Shown in pieces: positions 5,296 to 8,054 of a stretch of DNA of 8,054 nucleotides. Source of the stretch: Methylocystis sp. (GTDB lineage: Bacteria; Pseudomonadota; Alphaproteobacteria; Rhizobiales; Beijerinckiaceae); contig JALRFG010000085.1 of assembly GCA_023253795.1 (NCBI GenBank), positions 1-8,054 on the forward strand. Reading direction: 5' to 3'. Below the pieces are notes generated by a model. That model did not search any database. It worked only from the letters and a program-made list of their open reading frames with translations, and was not told where the DNA came from. How positions within the stretch are numbered: position 1 is the stretch's first letter; each line of letters opens with the position of its first letter. The position numbers and the translations under genes are program-made.

Positions 5296-6435
5296 TTAGC
5301 CCATAAACTCCGGCGCGCGCAGCGTATTACGCGCGGCGGCGGTGGTCACCATCGCGGCGGATGCTTCCCTGAGCGCGCGCATCACCTCATTCATCGCCTC
5401 GCGATTGCTAATCGAATCATAGCTGTAGCCACATTCGATCATCGCCTGACGGGTCGGCTCCCGCATCCGGGCGAGGTTGCGCCGGGCCATGGTCGGGAAC
5501 ATGTGATGCTCGATCTGGCTATTGAGGCCACCGGCCAGCCAGTCGAAAAACGCCGACGTCGGCGTATCGCGGGTGGAGCGCGCCTGACGATCGTAGAAAC
5601 CCTCGGCGTCGTTGGCGTCGTAGACATCCATGCCGGTGTGGCTGAGCACGAAGACGCAGGCGAGGATCGTGCCGCCGATAAACTGGGCGACGATGAACCA
5701 GACCCAGCCGGTCCATGCGGCGTCGGGCGTCAGATAGCCGGCGAGCGTCAGACCCAGCACCCAATGCGCGATGCACAGGACGCCTTCCAGCGTTTTGCCG
5801 TTGCGGAACGCGACCTCTATGCTTTGGTAGCTCCAGTTGAAGCGCGCGATCGACAGCATCGGGAAAAACAGGAACGTCTGAATGCGCGCCAGCATCAGCG
5901 CGAAAGCGCGGCCGGCCGGCGATTCAGAGCTCAGATTGAAATCGGCGAGCGCCTTGTCCCAGACGATGAAGGGACGCGCGTCGATATCGCCGTCTATCGG
6001 CACAAGCTTGCCTTCTGCGTCAGCCTTGCAGGCGTTCGGGAACGCATGGTGCAGTTCGTGTTTCTCCACCCACCAGGTCGGGCCGAAGCCCTGTGTGATC
6101 TCGGCGAGCAGGAACATGAACTGCGCATATTGTCCCTTGCGCGGTCCCCACTGCTCATGAGCGATGTCGTGCGACAGATAGGCGGTGCGCGGATAATGCA
6201 CGCCGAGAATAATCGCGCCGAGCGCCGCAGCGAGACCGCCCTGCGTCAGCAGAGCGAAAGCGATCGCCGGCATCAGGAGCAATTCGCAGATGCGAAAAAC
6301 CTGCTCCCAGAGCGGAACGATGAAATATCCCTTATCTTTTGCTTCGGCCTTGAGAGCCGCCATGCGCCGCGCCAGCGCTTTTGCATCCCGACCATGCGCG
6401 TGACTGTCGGAACCTTCCTCAAAGGCTAAAGTCAA
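5296..6435 (-). CDS. Front-end-type membrane fatty acid desaturase
   Basis: A 379-residue integral membrane di-iron desaturase that introduces a double bond into acyl chains. All three histidine boxes are present: HDIAH at 89-93, HELHH at 126-130 and QIEHH at 307-311. Gln in place of the first His of box three is typical of front-end (delta-5/delta-6-like) desaturases. Hydrophobic segments lie at about 48-80, 182-196, 219-234 and 244-266. There is no cytochrome b5 domain, so a separate electron donor is needed, and none is encoded here. The terminal region (EPTRQAMIECGYSYDS) also fits the family. The start is a TTG at 6435, preceded by a run of six G at 6448-6443 that could serve as ribosome-binding site. 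An in-frame stop upstream (6483-6481) with no earlier start leaves this or the ATG at 6363 (355 residues). Bond position and substrate (acyl-lipid or acyl-CoA) cannot be predicted. Confidence 0.93.
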   Translation of the reverse strand: MTLAFEEGSDSHAHGRDAKALARRMAALKAEAKDKGYFIVPLWEQVFRICELLLMPAIAFALLTQGGLAAALGAIILGVHYPRTAYLSHDIAHEQWGPRKGQYAQFMFLLAEITQGFGPTWWVEKHELHHAFPNACKADAEGKLVPIDGDIDARPFIVWDKALADFNLSSESPAGRAFALMLARIQTFLFFPMLSIARFNWSYQSIEVAFRNGKTLEGVLCIAHWVLGLTLAGYLTPDAAWTGWVWFIVAQFIGGTILACVFVLSHTGMDVYDANDAEGFYDRQARSTRDTPTSAFFDWLAGGLNSQIEHHMFPTMARRNLARMREPTRQAMIECGYSYDSISNREAMNEVMRALREASAAMVTTAAARNTLRAPEFMG

Positions 6436-6502
6436 AGTCGTTCCCCCCGGATTTCTTGATGGGCGTTGTTTTGTTATTGTTTAATGCCGCACTGGCCATT
6501 CT

Positions 6503-6562
6503 AGCTGACAGAACGAAGGTCGCGTAGGGCCATCAGCAAAATTTTCAAGATTTCTGTCGGCT
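6503..6562. repeat. 11-bp near-perfect inverted repeat upstream of the desaturase
   Basis: AGCTGACAGAA at 6503-6513 and TTCTGTCGGCT at 6552-6562 are inverted copies matching at 10 of 11 bases, with 38 bp between. The arm nearer the desaturase is 67 bp upstream of its start codon. The arms sit about 49 bp apart centre to centre, close to five helical turns. This suits a dimeric regulator binding twice or looping the DNA. It could also fold as RNA on the plus strand, where the single mismatch becomes a G-U pair, but no plus-strand gene is known here. Confidence 0.45.
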
Positions 6563-6583
6563 GACGATTAAAAAAGATAAAAT

Positions 6584-6613
6584 ACTATATATATCAGTAT
6601 ATTATGATTGTAA
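6584..6613 (-). promoter_or_regulatory. AT-rich block, weak candidate desaturase promoter
   Basis: Bases 6568-6615 are almost entirely A/T in an otherwise GC-rich window. Reading leftward, TTACAA (6613-6608) is followed 18 bases later by TATAGT (6589-6584), which is 5 of 6 to the -10 consensus; the -35 match is poor (3 of 6). A small dyad, ATACT with AGTAT (6582-6586 and 6596-6600), overlaps the -10. A start here would give the desaturase a leader of about 140 bases. The AT-richness is certain, the promoter boxes are not. Confidence 0.25.
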
Positions 6614-6696
6614 TCAGCGACGCGTCATAAGAGCGCAATTCGGCGGCGTTGGGTTTGATCAATGGGTTACGTCGCATCTCAGGGGGAAAAATGGGG

Positions 6697-6735
6697 CGAA
6701 AAACGGGAAAACCTCCCGGATTTCTCCGGGAGGTT
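6697..6735 (-). terminator. Intrinsic terminator-like hairpin, minus strand
   Basis: A perfect 11-bp stem (6710-6720 with 6725-6735) closes a four-base loop that reads GAAA on the minus strand, a GNRA-type tetraloop. Reading leftward the stem runs into TTTT, then CCCG, then TTTTT, an interrupted T tract. It is well placed to end minus-strand transcripts coming from the acyl-CoA ligase, though it lies about 220 bp beyond that gene's stop. The plus strand has no T tract after the stem. Confidence 0.65.
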
Positions 6736-6867
6736 CCTGATCCACCGCTGCGCGAGAGGGGCGGGACGCGGCGGCGGATAGCGAAAGCGTCAGAGATTTT
6801 GCTGGCGCCAAACAGATGCGACATCGCCGATTCACGGCTTGATGTGCCCACTATGCCGCGCGCATCC

Positions 6868-6893
6868 TGAACGGCATGTGGCGGCGCCGTTCA
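6868..6893. other. Hairpin with 8-bp stem
   Basis: TGAACGGC (6868-6875) pairs perfectly with GCCGTTCA (6886-6893) around a ten-base loop. On the plus strand a short T run (TTTT at 6894-6897) follows, giving a weak terminator look. No plus-strand gene upstream of it is convincing. On the minus strand it would be a structure in the 3' untranslated region of the acyl-CoA ligase. Confidence 0.4.
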
Positions 6894-6925
6894 TTTTGCA
6901 GTCAGTTTTGACAGGGGAATCGTAA

Positions 6926-6947
6926 CGCCGACGCCGCGTCGTCGGCG
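6926..6947. other. Hairpin just after the acyl-CoA ligase stop
   Basis: CGCCGACG (6926-6933) pairs perfectly with CGTCGGCG (6940-6947) around the six-base loop CCGCGT, starting nine bases past the ligase TAA stop. There is no T tract on either side, so it is more likely a 3'-end stabilising structure or part of a Rho-dependent end than an intrinsic terminator. Confidence 0.4.
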
Positions 6948-6955
6948 CAAATCTT

Positions 6956-8054
6956 TTAAGGCAATTCTTTGCGGATCAGTTTGCCGTTGGCGTTGCGTGG
7001 CAGCGCGTCGAGAAACATCACGGCGCGTGGCCGTTTGTAGGCGGCAAGATGTGCGTGACAATAAGCCAGAACGGCGGCCTCATCGGCGGCCGCGCCATCG
7101 CGCATCACGAGGTAGGCTTTGATAATGGTGCTTTCGGCGTCGCGTCCCGGTCGTTCCGCCACCGCCGCTTCCGCGACATGATCGAAGGTGAGCAGGCATT
7201 TTTCGACTTCCGCCGGCGATACGCGAAAACCGCCGGCGTTCATCACTTCGTCGGCGCGGCCATGTCGCCACATGTAGCCGTCGGCGTCGAATTCCACGAG
7301 ATCGCCGGAGACGAACCAGGGACCACGAAACGCCTCACGCTCTTCTTCGGGCCGGTTCCAGTAGCCAAGCATCATGCCGGGATCATCGCGGTGGATCGCG
7401 AGCAATCCAGTTTCGCCGAGCGGCACCGGCGTCTCGCCCGCCTCCGGCGGCAAAGCGGCGACCACCCTACCCGGTTGCGGACGACCGGGTGAATCCGCCT
7501 TCACCGGCGTCGAGGGGCCGCTGGAGATGAAGGTCGAGATTTCGCTCATGCCGAAGGCTTCATAGATCTCCTTGCCGGTGCGCGCCCGCCATTCCTCCAG
7601 CAGGCTTGTCGGCAGGGCTGCGCCGGCGGACAGGCCATGCCGCAGGCTCGACAGATCGGCGCTTTCCGGATAGCCATATTTGAGAATCTGGCGATAAACG
7701 CCCGGCACGGCGGCGAAAATCGTCGCGCCATATGTCGCGATCAATTGCGCCCAGATCGCCGGATCGGGCCGTCCATTATAGAGAACCACCGAGGCGCCCG
7801 CCGACAGCGGATCGACGATGCCGACGCCCAGCGTATAGGTCCAGTTGATGGCGCCGGCGTGGAGCATCACATCGCCGGGGCCAAGCCCTGTCCAGTGCGC
7901 GCGCATCGGACGTCGTCCCCATGCCGCGCGATGGGCGTGCAGCACGCCCTTGGGCCGGCTGGTCGTGCCGGAGGTGTAAACAAGATAGGCGGGATCATTG
8001 GCGGCGGTGTCGGCATAGTCCGCCAATGGCGCATGCTCGGCGAGCGCAGCAAAT
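6956..8054 (-). CDS. AMP-forming acyl-CoA synthetase / ligase, N-terminus outside the window
   Basis: The frame is open to the right edge, giving about 365 visible residues of a family usually 500-550 long; roughly the first 150-170 are missing. The enzyme activates a carboxylic acid with ATP to an acyl-AMP, then transfers it to CoA in the cytosol. Numbering from the TTG at 8026, motifs seen in order are the P-loop-like A3 YTSGTTSRPKG (17-27), A5 YEAFGMSE (155-162), A7 SGDLVEFDADGY (240-251), A8 GRADEVMNAGGFRVSPAEVE (256-275) and A10 PRNANGKLIRKEL, with catalytic Lys349. A3 has Ser where most members have Gly (TSGTTGxPKG). The overall pattern recalls benzoate/medium-chain acyl-CoA ligases, but the substrate is not predictable. 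The TTG at 8026 is inside the protein and not the real start. Confidence 0.93.
   Translation of the reverse strand, partial: FAALAEHAPLADYADTAANDPAYLVYTSGTTSRPKGVLHAHRAAWGRRPMRAHWTGLGPGDVMLHAGAINWTYTLGVGIVDPLSAGASVVLYNGRPDPAIWAQLIATYGATIFAAVPGVYRQILKYGYPESADLSSLRHGLSAGAALPTSLLEEWRARTGKEIYEAFGMSEISTFISSGPSTPVKADSPGRPQPGRVVAALPPEAGETPVPLGETGLLAIHRDDPGMMLGYWNRPEEEREAFRGPWFVSGDLVEFDADGYMWRHGRADEVMNAGGFRVSPAEVEKCLLTFDHVAEAAVAERPGRDAESTIIKAYLVMRDGAAADEAAVLAYCHAHLAAYKRPRAVMFLDALPRNANGKLIRKELP

Larger units (their letters stand above)
6436..6955. other. 520-bp intergenic region without a convincing gene
   Basis: This gap lies upstream of the desaturase and downstream of the acyl-CoA ligase, both on the minus strand. 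From the left it holds the desaturase leader, an inverted repeat (6503-6562), a markedly AT-rich block (about 6568-6615), and three hairpins (6710-6735, 6868-6893, 6926-6947). A plus-strand frame at 6691-6870 (59 residues from an ATG with AGGGGG only four bases upstream) and a minus-strand frame at 6851-6594 are open. Both run straight through the hairpin at 6710-6735, are Arg/Pro-rich, and resemble no protein I know. I read the gap as regulatory DNA plus a long 3' untranslated region. Confidence 0.6.

Noticed and set aside
5503..6429. Open plus-strand frame of 308 residues
   Set aside because: It lies wholly antisense to the desaturase, whose three histidine boxes prove the minus strand. The plus-strand product has no family signature.
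6594..6851. Minus-strand frame of 85 residues between ligase and desaturase
   Set aside because: It also crosses the terminator-like hairpin and continues into the AT-rich block; no ribosome-binding site or family match was seen.
6649..6870. Possible small plus-strand protein gene whose stop begins a hairpin
   Set aside because: The frame runs through the perfect hairpin at 6710-6735, is Arg/Pro-rich, has a poorly spaced ribosome-binding sequence at its ATG (6691), and resembles no known small protein.
1..8054. CRISPR array, insertion sequence, prophage, toxin-antitoxin or restriction genes
   Set aside because: No regularly spaced repeats, transposase motifs, terminal inverted repeats, phage-like genes or defence-type proteins were seen on either strand.

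Overview
The window reads as ordinary chromosomal DNA from a GC-rich alphaproteobacterium, most likely of the Rhizobiales/Hyphomicrobiales type. The main evidence is a PopZ-family polar organizing protein (DUF2497), an alphaproteobacterial-type FtsB and GC-rich codon use throughout. Genus is not decided. I see no insertion sequence, phage gene, CRISPR array, tRNA or rRNA.

Layout, left to right. A strong terminator of an off-window gene (35-65) precedes a small secreted protein of unknown function (116-541, +). Convergent to it is a minus-strand pair: a frame-disrupted envelope protein with an LprI-type N-terminal domain (about 2448-1259), followed after 16 bp by a fructose-6-phosphate aldolase/transaldolase-like enzyme (1242-556). 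Divergent from the LprI-type gene is a metallo-beta-lactamase-fold hydrolase (2608-3513, +). It meets head-on with a minus-strand pair, popZ (4585-3902) then ftsB (3852-3523), which brings polar organization and divisome function together. Divergent from popZ is a small secreted protein with an Inh/Omp19-like protease-inhibitor domain (4827-5210, +). A clear bidirectional terminator (5234-5280) separates it from a front-end-type fatty acid desaturase on the minus strand (6435-5296). A 520-bp non-coding stretch (6436-6955) holds an AT-rich block, an inverted repeat and three hairpins. The window ends inside an AMP-forming acyl-CoA synthetase (8054-6956, minus) whose N-terminus lies beyond the right edge.

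The genes do not form one pathway. They fall into short transcription units: LprI-like plus aldolase, popZ plus ftsB, and single genes. The desaturase and acyl-CoA ligase both touch acyl-chain metabolism, but they are separated by the long structured gap and probably are not co-transcribed.

I found no convincing undescribed multi-gene system. The points most worth checking are the frame break at a C4 run in the LprI-domain protein, the popZ-ftsB adjacency, and the structured gap around 6436-6955.
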